58,724 nt of DNA from Scleroderma bovista (lineage: Eukaryota > Basidiomycota > Agaricomycetes > Boletales > Sclerodermataceae), in contig JAYMGJ010000371.1 in NCBI GenBank assembly GCA_037178675.1, forward strand, positions 1 through 58,724. Direction: 5' to 3'. Under the pieces are notes generated by a model, which was not told the DNA's origin, ran no database searches, and was given only the letters and a program-made list of their open reading frames with translations. Each line of letters begins with the position of its first letter. Position 1 is the stretch's first letter. The position numbers and the translations under genes were made by a program. This document shows positions 45,831 through 58,200 of this stretch, one piece after another.

Positions 45831-47689
45831 TGAGCTACTATGGTCTTTGATCATGAGCAACTCTGCAAGGATATTCACTCCTCTCTCACCTCCAATCCCC
45901 TTGTTTCTGCTCAACTCCCAACTCCTGTTAGTTTTGACCATAGTCCACCACTGACAATGTCAACCACAATGACAAATATGGATGACTCACAGCAGAATCC
46001 GCAGCTACTGCCATCACCCCAGTGACCACAATGACACCAACATGCCCAGACAAAGTAAGTATTTTTTTATACATATGCAGCATCCTGACGATGATGGCAA
46101 TGCCACTACATACAGGACCCCCAGCATTGTTGATGACACCACCCATGACCACTACCCACAACCCAGCTGCTTCTAATGTCTTCCACCAGAAACCTCAGTC
46201 ACTAGCCTGCATCTCACAACAGCTCAATCCATTCCTGCAATGTGTATACCCTCCAACAACCTTATGGTGAATATCTATACATCTCAACCGGGACTTTGGT
46301 GGCAGCCACCAGCAATGACAACGATGATGGCTGGGACCCCTAGTTGTAGCTCATGCATTAGGTAGACAAATAAATTTGTTGTTATTCTATTGGTTGTGTT
46401 CGAGACATGACAATGACAGTGATGCCAATAAATCAGCTTTTGTCTAATAGTTACATTTCTTACACTACACTACTGTTCTCAGGTGCCTGACATCAAGCCA
46501 TTAAGCCACCAAGTCTACTATGTACAAAACCATGTAAGTCACCCTAACTTATCTCACTTGGTCGACTTGGTGTGACTTAGTGACTTGGTGATGAGCCAGC
46601 AAGTCACCAAGCCATACCAAGCTCTAGATGTGGTACAGTCTCCAAAGGATGCTACCAAGTCTGTCTCAAAGAAAGACATGAGAATCTCATCCACTAGAAT
46701 GACCATGCAGAACCTGCCTGGTGTCACTAAGAGGCCATGCAGAGGACATATACAAAATATGTACTATGTGGCCAGGTTCAGGTAAGATAATTGCAAATCT
46801 GGGCTGGGATACTTTCACCAATACCAGGGTCAGTTTCTCGCGGAAGGAGGGCATCCCTGTATTCAAACACATTGCTTATAAATCTACTTACTGCACTGAG
46901 GTAGGTGTCACAAGTTTCATGGCAGAAGATGAACTAGGAACAGCATCAGACATGGTCAGGGTGAACAGTTGATCACTATGCTTACAAGGAGGGATTCTGA
47001 TAACGTCATGACTTCGTCTTTTGACAGATATCTGTTCTTGTCTTTATCATGCAAATCAAAGAACCACTTGATGCTCTCCATCGGGTCACTGAGCAATGTC
47101 ATCCAATCCCAAGACGACATCCTTATAACAACTCAATATAAATCCATACATACCATAAAGGACAGTCAAAACCTGGAAGGAAAGCAATCCATATCCCAAA
47201 AAAAGAACAGTTGATTGATCAATTCATGTTTGGCCGCCTCATGATCAATGCATTGCTGTTCCACATTCCTAGTGAGCACACTCAACAAACTTTTAGACCA
47301 AGACATACCTGGAACCAATTGAATATGATCTTCTCATTCCTGACCCACATCAAACTCTCAATCATTCCCTCTCCAACTATGATGTTTCATATAGGGTACA
47401 ACAGAAGGACAATGAGTGCTTGAGTTGTTAAACAAGGTGCCTTATGATAAACAATGAAGAAACAGCTAAGAGAATTCAATGAATATGAATGATCAGACCT
47501 GGGGACCTGATGGGACAGTGGGATGTGAGTCACACTTATATTTACCCTAACATAGGACACAAATGAATATGACATGCACATCCAATGACATGATCAACCC
47601 AAGAATGAGAGAGTTTATAGTAATTAAGTGTGAGAGTGGCCCTTGCTCTTCTTTGATTTACCGACCATGTTGCTAGTGATGATGGTACT
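45831..47689. other. no gene recognised
   Basis: Small open frames on both strands without known motifs. 46490-46620 has short reiterated acttggtg/caccaagt palindromes. Confidence 0.4.
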
Positions 47690-47850
47690 TTAGGGTAGGT
47701 CTATAACATCAGTGTGGAGCTAAAGCTATGCTATGACATCAGGAGTGGCTATGTGGTAGATGAGATGCCTTGATAAGATACTACAGTATGATAAGATAAG
47801 ATGTCATCTAATCACAGATTAGATAAGATAAAAAGTTAAGGTCTGTTACA
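47690..47850 (-). repeat. LTR F fragment
   Basis: Ends gtctgttaca at 47850, the reverse of the start of the LTR at 37062, and shares gataagatgtcatctaatc with 33750-33810. The left edge is approximate. Confidence 0.6.
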
Positions 47851-47859
47851 CACTGTTGG

Positions 47860-48535
47860 GATTGTTGCAAGAAAATAAGGCAGTAGGGACCATGGCCAAC
47901 CACAGTTGGTCATCAAGATGACTGCCAATATACATCATGTGCCCAGTGGGATCAAATGGAAGAGCCAAGGCATTTTTGGTGGGCCACAGACGTTGAGTCA
48001 TATTGAACGTGAGTTTCACAGTCCAGTTATGATCCACCTGGACCTTTGGGAGTGCAGCATCAAGACCACATCAAAAACCAATGTACATGGTATAATCCAG
48101 ATAGTGTGGGCTGACACAAGGCATAACATTAGAATCTCCAGTGTTGACAAGATAGCAACGATCAATGACAAGTTGATGGCAGCGTTTTAACAAAGAAATG
48201 GCAGACCCAGCATAGGTTTGATCATGTTGCTTGTGCAAGGTGCTTAATTTGACCGCCTCTGGGTTGGTACTTTTGAACTGTTTGACATATTTCTTGTCAT
48301 GGCCGATGTCATGTTGGTAAAGTGCCAGATGTACATCCTTTTGCAAATGGGCATCAGAGGTGGTAAGTTGCTGGGGTATATCCACAATGTTGAAGGGAAC
48401 ATCATGGTGTTCCTCATCTACCTGAGCAAGATCACCCTGATGGTCAAGGTGATCAGCAATGCTATGAGACAAGCTGTTATATGAGCACTGATCTTGAAGG
48501 AGAGAACACGCATGGTATGTCAGACTCATATTCAC
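47860..48535 (-). pseudogene. degenerate gene of an unrecognised family
   Basis: Coding-like on the minus strand: 48535-48071 reads MNMSLTYHACSLLQDQ, then LALYQHDIGHDKKYVKQF, AGSAISLLKRCHQLVIDRCY and SPHYLDYTMYIGF. After a frame change at about 48070, 48037-47900 reads MDHNWTVKLTFNMTQRLWP and LALPFDPTGHMMYIGSHLDD. Amino-acid composition suggests a real former gene. I have no function to offer, and neighbouring sequence gives no context. Confidence 0.4.
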
Positions 48536-49069
48536 TCATATTGGAGCACAGGTGAGTAGAAGTTGAAAGAGAAGAACAGCTGTGGAAGAGGAGAATGTCA
48601 GCCACTAAAAAGAAGGGTTGGGTCAAGAAAAGTGACACATACTTTGGGGGTGAGATGTTAGGGTTAGCACTTGGTTAGTGATGTCATGCTAACACTTGGA
48701 ACTAGACCAGGCCTGAGGATTGTGGTATAATATATTTTTTTGATGGAGGAAGGAGATAGATGTACAGTTACCTTGGTTCAAATGCACTTAGATCTGTCAT
48801 GACAGAGGGGAGAAAGAGAACAGAATCTTAGCACTATTACTATTGGCACTCCACACACCTGTTCATGTATTTTATTTTTATTGTAACACCTGTTGGCACA
48901 TGGAATCTCATGAAGTTGTACAATATGTGCCAAAGTGGAGCAAGGCACTAAGGAATTTAAGCAGGAGAAATGGATAATGCAGCAGTGGGGATTCTAACTA
49001 CAGATTTTGTGACTATTGTAGGCTACCCATCCTGAGTAAACATTGGCTATGTACATTTGAAAGCCACTA
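48536..49069. other. nothing recognised
   Basis: AT-rich sequence without repeats or coding signal that I can support. Confidence 0.4.
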
Positions 49070-50058
49070 CTAGGCAACTTTGACCGCCAGTATATATCGG
49101 TCTTCCTGAGTGACATTTTTGCATTTCATGCAGACATTAGCATTGTATTTCTTGGTTTTGGCTCCCAACTTTGGTTTTAGAGGTGCCAAGTCTTGCAAGA
49201 ATTTGCCATTTTGGCTGGTCAGCATATGGCACAATATCAAATGTTCCAGGGGATCTAAACAAACATTTTGGAGTTCAAGCTTCCAGCAAATAACCTTGTT
49301 CACCTGTTGCATTGGTTACACTGCATAGTCACCTCCATAACAGATTGAAGCGAGCATAACAATGCACCAATATAAGCAGGGGATACATACCCAGCAGTGA
49401 GCTTGAATGTGTCCAAACATTTTGACATACTTGCTTTAACCTCCCACATCTTCATCTAGAAATCCTTGCTCTGAACATCTTTTTCCAATTGACCAAAGTC
49501 GGCTTCTGGTGCCACATAAGTGATGTTATCTACACAAGCATTGAAATTGAGAGATGTGCCTCCTAGCCTCATCTTTTTGTTAGAAAAAAAGGGTTAACAA
49601 GTGATCTGATATACAAATGGAGCTTCAGTGCAAATGATCAGCTGATCATGATCTATGGCCACAATTTCAAGAAGTCACCCTGATCCCAAATGTTGTTTAA
49701 TTCAGAAGCAACTGGTGGTGAAAGTCCACTGAGGCTTGGAAAAGGCAATCTGAAGCTCAAATGCCCTTAAAAATGTGATTCAGTATCTAGCCAGTAGCAC
49801 GTGTAGTAAATAGGACTAATGTGTTGTAGTTACCCTTGATGATTCACAGATCCCCACTTTCTTTCTGACAGGCATACCTGGCACTGCATCTGAGGTATGC
49901 TTCATCTTGTGCATGTTTGTTAGTCTTAGTACACTCATCCATATTATGCTTGACATGATGAAGTGTGAGAGTTGGGATGCCCATGCCATCCAGCTCAACG
50001 CCCTCATCCTCATTCTCATAATCCAATCTTTGTCAGCTGGGAAAAAGGAATCCTGCAC
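49070..50058 (-). pseudogene. degenerate coding remnants, unknown family
   Basis: Two minus-strand pieces: 50026-49844 (DYENEDEGVELDGMGIPTL, then a cysteine-containing tail) and 49312-49070 (LDPLEHLILCHMLTSQNGKF, ANVCMKCKNVTQED). Sequence between them has no long frame. They may be exons of one former gene or unrelated; low certainty. Confidence 0.25.
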
Positions 50059-50397
50059 AGTTTAAAGTCCCTGAATGGTGTAATCATCACACAGTTTGGG
50101 AGGATTTAGGAAGGGGGAAAATCTGATAAAAGGAAGCTCTGGCTCAACCTGTGTTGAGGTCATGTTTGCAGCTGTGGGCAATGAACTAGTCATCAATCAA
50201 GTGAAGCAGGGTCAATATCAAAGGAGATTGGTGGAAAGATCTAAAGCCATCTGCTATCATATTGTCTACGCCTGGGATATTGGCGATGGGAAGCCACTGT
50301 CATATTTTCATTGTATGCAACTGCAAGGAAATAAATCAAAAGTGTATCAGCTTTGAGGACTTCTTGGCACTTACCAGTTACCAGCAGGCTGGGGCAG

Positions 50398-51009
50398 TGT
50401 TATGACCATGCCCAACTCCGGGCCTTATCCGGTCACTCCGGTCGCATCGCAGCTCTACAGCTCTACTCCGGTCGCTCGTCTCCTACTCCGGTTGCGCTCA
50501 CGCAGATAACCTTCCGTTAAGCACGACCCTTGGTCTATGCTCCATTCGCTCGTTACCACACTTCGCTGTTTACCCTGTCTTGACGTGAGTTCTCCGTGAA
50601 CTCGATATATCCTATACCTTGTAGCATTTTCACCGGACCTGGTTTATTTTACCCGGACCTGACTTTATTTTCATCAGACCTGACCTAGTCCTAACTCTGG
50701 TCATCCCTTGTCCGCTATTAGGTTGTTTACTTGTCACCGTATGTACTCGACCCTAGTTCTACTTAGTATAAGTACCCTCTAGTTTACCTTGTACACCTCA
50801 GTCTGAAATCATCTAAGTTACTACTCCTGTCCCCTTGTCTGTCTCTGTCTCCATCTCCACCTGACCGGAACCTACGCAAGGGATCAATGCTCATTGTCCT
50901 TGTCGTTGAATCCAATCAGTCGCAACTCCGGCCCGGGCTAACCTCTGCCCTCGTCTGTTTTCATCCGGACTTGACCAGACTTCCTACCGGAGTAGACCCA
51001 GACTTGACA
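50398..51009 (+). repeat. 5' LTR of gypsy copy D (612 bp)
   Basis: TGTTATGACCATGCC ... GACTTGACA, followed by the same leader start (gtatttcagactcacacttg) as copy B. Confidence 0.94.
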
Positions 51010-51031
51010 GTATTTCAGACTCACACTTGTG

Positions 51032-51572
51032 TAGAGTTTAAAAGTCCAGTCCAGTCCGGTTTTTTTGCCTTTTTTGGAAGAGGACCGGACTGGACCACTT
51101 TTGGAAGCCTGGGAATGGTTCATGGACCGCTTAAAGACTGGTCCAAAGTGGTTGCAACCGGTTTTCAAAAAGACCGGTCCAAAACTGCTAAAAAAAACCA
51201 GTCCAAACCACTAAAAAACCGGTTTTTTTGCATTTTATTGATGTTTTTCACATCAAAGGTGTGTCAGATAGCATCTAAATACTATTTATAGACTGTAGTA
51301 ATTATATACAAGTCATTATATATTTATTTGTGCCATATTTCATCCAAAAAGATCAGTTTTACACCCCTTAAGACCCACTGCAGGCCAAAATTAGCCTGTA
51401 ATATAGGGGTTTTTATACCATATATGTATTGCTTACATAATGCGGTTGCAACCAGTCTTTTTCATCATTCTCAAAAGTAGGCAACTGGCAACTGCAGTCT
51501 GGTTGCGACCAGTCCAGTCCAGTCCAGTTTCTGGTCTTTTTGCAGTCCTATGGACTGGACTTTTAAACTCTA
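51032..51572 (+). mobile_element. hAT MITE, copy 2 (541 bp)
   Basis: TAGAGTTTAAAAGTCC ... ACTTTTAAACTCTA with a perfect 8-bp duplication cacttgtg (51024-51031 and 51573-51580). The empty site is seen in copy B at about 11440 (actcacacttgtgtgg). Confidence 0.96.
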
Positions 51573-52681
51573 CACTTGTGTGGGTTCACTATACAAACCT
51601 CGTATGCAAACTAGTTTCATTCCTCATGACCATGACTACGCGCTCTCGCGCTCGTACTGCTGCTGCACTCGCTGAAGAAGCAGGTGCAGTAGACGACCTT
51701 CACCTTTCTGCCGCCCAGCAAGCCCTGTCTAATTGCAGGCAACCTCCGGCTTCTGTAAGCCAATTCCGGAGCTTTACAGCTCGAAACCCCACAGCACCTT
51801 TGACTCCGCGTCGAGATGCTGCGTCTCAGAGCCTTCGCGGTTCTGCAGACTTAGGTCGCCATGAATCTGTTTCTGGTGACAGGTTTCCCTACCGTCGCGA
51901 CTCCACTCCGGAGCGTCGCGAACCCGGTCGTTTCCAATGGTTCGGCCCTGAGGATGGTCCCGGAGATGATCTGGACGACCCCGGAGATGACAACAACAAC
52001 AACGATGACGACGACAAATTTCTCGACACCACGGAAGAACTAGACCCTAGCCTGGCTGTCTTCCACAATCTCGCCATCACCGTCAACCACCTCTCCTGCT
52101 CCTCCCACCGTTCCAATGACTCCTCCTCCTCCCGTGCCAAGGTCCGTGAACCAGACACCTTTGATGGCACAGATCCAAAGAAACTCCGGACCTTCTTGGT
52201 CCAGTGCGAACTGTGTTTCCAGGATCGCGCCAAGGCCTTCCGGCAAGATAGAGCAAGGGTAACGTTTGCCCAGTCCTATCTTAAAGGTATGACGCTGGAA
52301 TGGTTCGAACCGGACCTCCTCAACTCCAGTAATCCGGCTGACCGCCCACGCTGGATGGACAGCTGGGTCCATTTTGTTGCTGAACTCCAGAGTACCTTCG
52401 GTCCTCACGACCCAGTTGCTGATGCCGAGCACCAGCTCGAGCATCTCCGGATGAAAGACTCGTACCGCGTTACGCGGTACATTGTAGATTTCAACCGCCT
52501 CGCTTCGCAGGTCCAGGACTATGGGGATGGCGCACTCCGTCGCCTGTTTTACTCCGGTCTCCTGGACCACCTCAAGGATGAGATCGCTCAAGTCGGGAAG
52601 CCCCTGACTCTGAATGGGCTGAGAGCCCTTTGTCAAGAGATCGACGCGCGCTATTGGGAGCGCAAAGACGAGATCTCCCGT

Positions 52682-54783
52682 TGTCACGCACCAAACAGGT
52701 TTGGTACAGTGAACATGGAAGATAACGCCTATATCGAATGATCCTTATGCGAAGGATAAGCATGACGGACCCTCATCGTAGCCATCTATCGCACAAGACG
52801 ACTGTCCTGATGCGAGAGATGAATGCCAATGCAGACAGTCATCTATCGCACGAGAACCGCCAAGAAGCAGAAGAAACTGAAGGAATAACGTCAATTGTGG
52901 TATGAGAAAGGAATGCACATGTCTGCAGTCCAACTCCCATACCAGAACGATCAAAGAAGCCGAAGAATTGATGGAGAAATGAAGGAGAAAGCGAAGAAAT
53001 GATTTTTAGCACCCAAATGTCATTTTTAGGCGCCCAGTGCCGGCATTCCGATATTTTGAATAGCTCCATCGTTTCTGAAGCTATCAGGCACGTGACTATA
53101 CTGTCAGAACGCCTAGAGCGTGGTCTATCTGCCTGTCAAGTTCCGACGCAAATCCGTTCATTTCCCACAGAGATATTCCCCCCGCAATCCAGACATTTGC
53201 TTCATTGCTCACTATGGAGTCCGTATTTTCTCTGGATCATTTCTCCACTATTGCTGCAGATCTCCACTATGTCCTGCTCTTAGGACAGCCTCTCCCAGAG
53301 TTCCCGTGCACTGCCTGGCACATATCTTCCCAGCCTGCTCCCTCAGTCCCTCTCGTTCTCGGTCAGCACGTTCTCCTCGTCAGTCCTGCGTCAAGGACGT
53401 ACTTTGGTCATCTTAGGTCTATTGTCAAGCTTGAGAAGTCTTCTCTGGTCGTCTCTGTGTCCCCTGAGCCCTCAGCCTATGGTCCCTTCCTCCCAGATAT
53501 TTGCCATGTCCATCTTCCTCTGTCGTTCGTCTCACTTCCCTGGATGCGTCAAATTCAATACTCTATCCGCTTCCCTACTTTCAGACAACGTCCCCCAGCA
53601 CCATGACAGTTATTCCCCCCACTTTATAGTGCTATTAGGAAGAAGAACCCTCTCTCGTTCTTTCCCAGAAGAGAGCTCGTCAAGGGAGCCCATGGTTGCG
53701 CTTCAGCGGCGCTAGAACACATGCACTATACCTTAGTGTATGCTGACCCCCCAAAAAGACCTCTGGACCCCTGGTACCCTTCTTGTGGCTGTTTTGTCTC
53801 GGATCAATCCCCCTATTAATCCCAGATCTTCCCCATTGTTGTCCCATCAAATTCCTGATGGTACACAGCCCCCCATCAAACTTCTTAGGCTGTGCATCAA
53901 TGACTCCTTCTGCTGTGCAGTGACTCATCCCTTGCTTACTGATGCTCTCTTGTCATCAGTATTACTCTATCCCTTTCGCATTTTTGGTATATTACTCAGC
54001 TGATGACTCACTCCCTTACCAATCAATCTTCTCATGCAGCTTACTCATTCCTTTACTCAGCAGCTTATTCATGCTTCCTATGCTTACTCATTCCTGCTTA
54101 TCCCTTGCTTACTGATCGCTTACAAACCCCTTACAAAGCTCTTACCAATCCCTTACCAATCCTTGACAAATTCTGCTTACTCCCTTCTCTTTTTGTACTT
54201 TAATGCTGTGCCCCCCCCATGTATTTAAACCCCTGGGCCCAGCCCAGTGATAGAGGACCCAATTGCACGAAATTATCCCTCTCTCAGACTCTCTCAATCA
54301 GTATCCCTTCAGTCTTTGAGTCCTTGTAGGCTTCAGTGAAGGTCTAAAGGCTCAATATTGTCAAGTTTATCCAAGTTATTCAAGATCTATTCCTTATACT
54401 AGGCTCAAGCGGAGTCTAGGCTTCATACCAGTCAATCTTCCTCGCCTCTGGACATCAGAGGCATCCCTGCCCCTTTGGTGCACCAATCTCTAGGTGTAGT
54501 ATCGCTGTTTCAGTCTCAGTCAACCCAATCCCCGCTTTGACACTTCCTAGGCCTTAGGAAGAGTCCAGACCCCTATCCCCTTCGTCTTCTATTACTCCTG
54601 TACCCCAGGAGTATCCTGCATCATCGTCTGTATCACCCTGTTGGTGTAGATCCCCCTCCCCCCTCCTCAGCACATCCTTTCTGGACACCGCAGAGGTAAA
54701 CCACCACTCGCACTTTTTCGTAGTCCTTTGTTGGTGTTGTGTTTGGGTTATTACTCCGACCCAAATCCACACTTTGACTCACA
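52682..54783 (+). repeat. long LTR, copy C (complete, 2102 bp)
   Basis: Complete solo unit TGTCACGCACCAAAC ... CTTTGACTCACA flanked by ccgt (52678-52681 and 54784-54787) inside gypsy gag. In order: about 530 bp of leader, the ORF at 53214-53606, a stretch similar to copy A, repeated cttaccaat/cttacaaa motifs (about 54015-54170), a TATA-like tatttaaa (54222-54229), then about 550 bp to the end. TG...CA ends and an internal promoter-like layout suggest a solo LTR; no internal region or second LTR is present here, so the parent element is unknown. Confidence 0.82.
53214..53606 (+). CDS. conserved ORF inside the long LTR, copy C (130 aa)
   Basis: Unrecognised protein MESVFSLDHFSTIAADLHYV ... FRQRPPAP. 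The start at 53214 is the Met shared with copy A; upstream frames are not shared. The middle reads VPLVLGQHVLLVSPASRT and YFGHLRSIVKLEKSSLVV, which looks beta-rich; a KOW/SH3-like small barrel is one possibility but is only a guess. It lies in the U3-like half of the LTR, upstream of the putative TATA box at 54222, so a transcript would have to start elsewhere. Near-identical to the partial copy at 16757-17057, diverged but colinear with 8611-9000. Confidence 0.55.
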   Translation: MESVFSLDHFSTIAADLHYVLLLGQPLPEFPCTAWHISSQPAPSVPLVLGQHVLLVSPASRTYFGHLRSIVKLEKSSLVVSVSPEPSAYGPFLPDICHVHLPLSFVSLPWMRQIQYSIRFPTFRQRPPAP

Positions 54784-55161
54784 CCGTACGACGAAGAGCC
54801 AGCCTACCTTGTCCACCCCCAAGCCCTCCAACTCCGGAGGCAACACCCCCAAGCCCGGTCAGGCCAAGACCGGCAACTCCCCCAGCTCCGCCAACACCTC
54901 TGGCTCATCAAAGACGACCAGCAACCAGTCATCGTCCGGCTCCAAACCGGACTTGACCAACAAGCTTGGTAAGGACGGGAAGCTGACTGCTGACGAGCGC
55001 AAAAGGCGGCTCGACAACAACCTCTGCATGTTCTGTGGAGGTACCGGACACTTCGCGGACAACTGTCCAAAGAAGTCTAAAAAGGCCAAGGCTCGCGCTG
55101 CGGCCGTTGCTGCTGAGTCCGGTAAGACGGACTCTGCTAACTTGGGTGCTAACTCCGAGTC

Positions 55162-55209
55162 AAAAAAAGAGTAAGCAGCTCCCAGCCCTCCGCACAACCG
55201 GCGAGCTGT
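55162..55209 (+). promoter_or_regulatory. putative -1 ribosomal frameshift cassette, gag/pol
   Basis: A7 at 55162-55168, spacer gagtaa, then a stem between 55175-55181 and 55203-55209 (GCAGCTC with GAGCTGT, the outer pair now G-U) with partial inner pairing (55182-55185 with 55198-55201, one mismatch). Conserved with copy B in position, spacing and outer stem. Confidence 0.72.
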
Positions 55210-58200
55210 GTTGACTCCGGAAGTGCACCCAAGGAGGCCCGCCTCAACGTGTCTGCTCTTTTCGACCCAAACTCTCTTATGCCTCATGTTTCCCTTTTAT
55301 CTCTTGATATACCTAAAATCCGCGCTCTTGTGGACTCTGGTTCCACGCATTGTTTTGTAGATTTACAATTTGCGCACAAAAACAACCTTACATCCTACTC
55401 CATCTCTCCTATCCAACTCCGGTTATTCGATGGTACATCAAACTATGTAATTACTCAAGCTATCGATTTATCAGTGCAGTTCCCCGCATCTGGTGATGTC
55501 ACCCCCATGACTTTTTATCTCGCTCCGTTGGATTCTGAATGCTCGATTGTCCTTGGACATAACTGGCTCACCCGCTATAATCCGTTGATTGACTGGGTAT
55601 TGAGTAGTTTAACATTCCGGACTCTTGCAGGAAGTTTGCCAGCGCCCCCGTCGACTCCCTCTCCGGTTCTGCCCGGAAACTCTGACTCCGGCCTCTCCGG
55701 CCAGTCTACCCCAGGCCTCGTGCCATTTGTCGACACTCCGGTTTGCAACCCTCCACTTATCTCTCTAATCAACGCAGCCACATTCGTGCGTGCGTGCAGT
55801 TTGGAAGGATCCACGAAGTACCAACTCCAGCTGCGTCCTGCGGACTCAGCAAAAGCCCGGTCTTCTTCTATATCAACTCCACCGGACTTGGACATCGTCC
55901 CTCCGGAATACCGCGATTATGCGGATGTGTTCAGTAAGGCGAAAGCCTCTGAACTTCCCCCGCATCACGATTACGATTTGAAGATCGAACTCGAAGAAGG
56001 TACTTCACCACCCCTGGGAACCCTTTACTCACTGTCTCCGGTTGAGCTCTCCGCTCTCCGGACGTTCATTGATGAGAATCTCACTACAGGTTTCATTCGC
56101 CCTACCGCTTCCTCTCACACTGCTCCAGTCCTTTTTGTTAAAAAGAAGGACAGCTCCTTACGACTATGCGTTGACTTTAGAGGCCTAAACAAAATCACCA
56201 AAAAGGACCGCTATCCACTCCCTCTAATCTCTGATCTATTGGACTCCCCCAGCCGTGCTAAGATCTACTCCAAGATCGACCTCCGGCACACGTACCATCT
56301 AGTCCGGATTTCTCCGGGCAACGAATGGAAAACCGCCTTCCGTACGCGCTATGGGTCCTATGAGTGGTTAGTAATGCCCTTTGGCCTCACTAACACCCCT
56401 GCAGTGTTCCAGCACTTTGTCAACATCATCTTCACTGACATGCTGGATGTCTGCGTCGTCGTGTACCTCGACAACATCCTCATCTACTCCGAGGATACGG
56501 AGTCTCACCAGCAGCATGTCCGGGAGGTGCTCCACCGTCTCCGGTTACATGGCCTCTTCACCAAACCGGAGAAATGCGAGTTCCACTCGGACTCAGTAGA
56601 GTATCTTGGTTACCGTCTATCCCCTGAAGGTCTAACTATATCTCCGGACAAAATACAAACCATCTCCGATTGGCCTGAACCTCGTAAGGTAAAGGACATC
56701 CAATCCTTCTTGGGATTCGCCAACTTCTACCGCCGGTTCATTTTCAATTACTCCGACATTGTGGTCCCTCTCACCCGGCTCACCCGGAAAGATGCTCCTT
56801 GGGTCTTCTCCGAGGACTGTCGATGCGCTTTCAATGCTCTCAAGCACGCCTTCACTACCGCGCCCATACTCACTCACTTTATTCCGGATACCCCTATCAT
56901 CGTGGAAACGGACGCCTCCGACTACGCGGTCGCTGGTATCCTGTCTATCACTTGCTCCGACGGAGAGATCCGTCCGGTAGCATTCTACTCCCGGACCTTG
57001 ACTGCTCCGGAGCTGAACTACGACACCCATGATAAGGAACTCCTTGCCATCTTTGAGGCATTCCGGAACTGGCGTCATTACCTTGAAGGCTCTGCCTCCC
57101 CTATTGACGTCATCACCAACCACAAGAACCTAGAGTATTTCTCTACCTCCAAAGTCCTCTCCCGCCGGCAAGCCCGGTGGTCTGAATTTCTCTCCCAGTT
57201 TAACCTCGTCATTCGTTTCCGCCCCGGAAAACTCGGTGCCAAGCCGGATGCTCTCACGAGACGATGGGATGTCTACCCCAAAGAGGGGGATAGTGGCTAC
57301 GCCCGTGTTAATCCACAAAATCTCAGGCCAGTGTTCACCCAAGAACAACTGACTAACTCCCTTCGCGCAACCATTCTAGAGTTTCCGGTCCTCTGTCGAG
57401 CAGTTGCCATCATGGACGTGGAAACACTCCACAATGACATCTTATCTGCTCTCCCCTCACATCCCATTGCCCAGATCCACCTCTCTGACCCTCCGGACTC
57501 TCGCTGGTCCGCAGATGAGGCAGGATTCCTCTGCCTCCGCCTAGATGGTCGCATCTATGTACCGGACCTGGACGGTCTCCGTCTCCGGGTACTCCGGTAT
57601 CACCATGACCACCCACTCTCTGGCCACTTTGGGCAAAAACCGGACTCTGGAACTAATCCGGCGTAAGTATACCTGGCCTGGCCTCAGGACCTTCATCAAA
57701 GACTATGTCTGGTCATGCACCTCCTGCGCTCGAGCTAAGACACCGCGCCACCGACCCTATGGGTTACTAAAACAGCTCCCTGTCCCAGAAAGACCTTGGA
57801 ACTCCATATCCATGGACTTTATAGAGCAGCTCCCTGCCTCTACCGGATTCACAGCTATCTTGGTCATAGTAGATAGGCTCTCTAAACAGGCCATCTTCAT
57901 TCCTACTCACAACACCATCACTAGCCCGGAGCTCGCGAAGCTCTTTCTACTCCATGTATTCTCCAAGCACGGTGTTCCCGCCCATGTCACTTCAGATCGC
58001 GGTACTGAGTTCGTCTCCCACTTCTTCTGGTCACTCGGAAAAGCCCTCGACATGTGCCTCCACTTCACCTCCGGTTACCACCCGGAGGGCAATGGCCAGA
58101 CAGAGCGATCCAACCAGACACTCGAACAGTACCTCCGCGTCTACTGCAACTACCAGCAGGACAACTGGGCGGACCTACTCCCTTTGGCGGAGTTTGCTTA

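Larger units (their letters stand above)
51626..55174 (+). pseudogene. gag: Ty3/gypsy Gag, interrupted by a long LTR
   Basis: Starts MTMTTRSRARTAAALAEEAG at 51626, as in copy B. The first part (to 52681) holds the acidic stretch and gag core through KPLTLNGLRALCQEI. The long LTR at 52682-54783 with its ccgt duplication then interrupts, and Gag resumes at 54788 ([11 protein letters not shown]) through the zinc knuckle [14 protein letters not shown] to the TAA at 55172. Apart from the insertion the frame is intact, so this copy was disabled recently. Frames running into the LTR on either side are artefacts. Confidence 0.93.

Noticed and set aside
46500..46620. acttggtg/caccaagt palindromes as a regulatory site
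   Set aside because: Short, irregular and without context; likely chance or decayed repeat.
51440..51625. N-terminal extension of copy D Gag
   Set aside because: It reads through the hAT MITE and leader; copy B shows the start at MTMTTRSRART.
54728..54787. Open frame joining the long-LTR end to gypsy gag
   Set aside because: The first 56 bp belong to the LTR and its ccgt duplication; it is a chance fusion.
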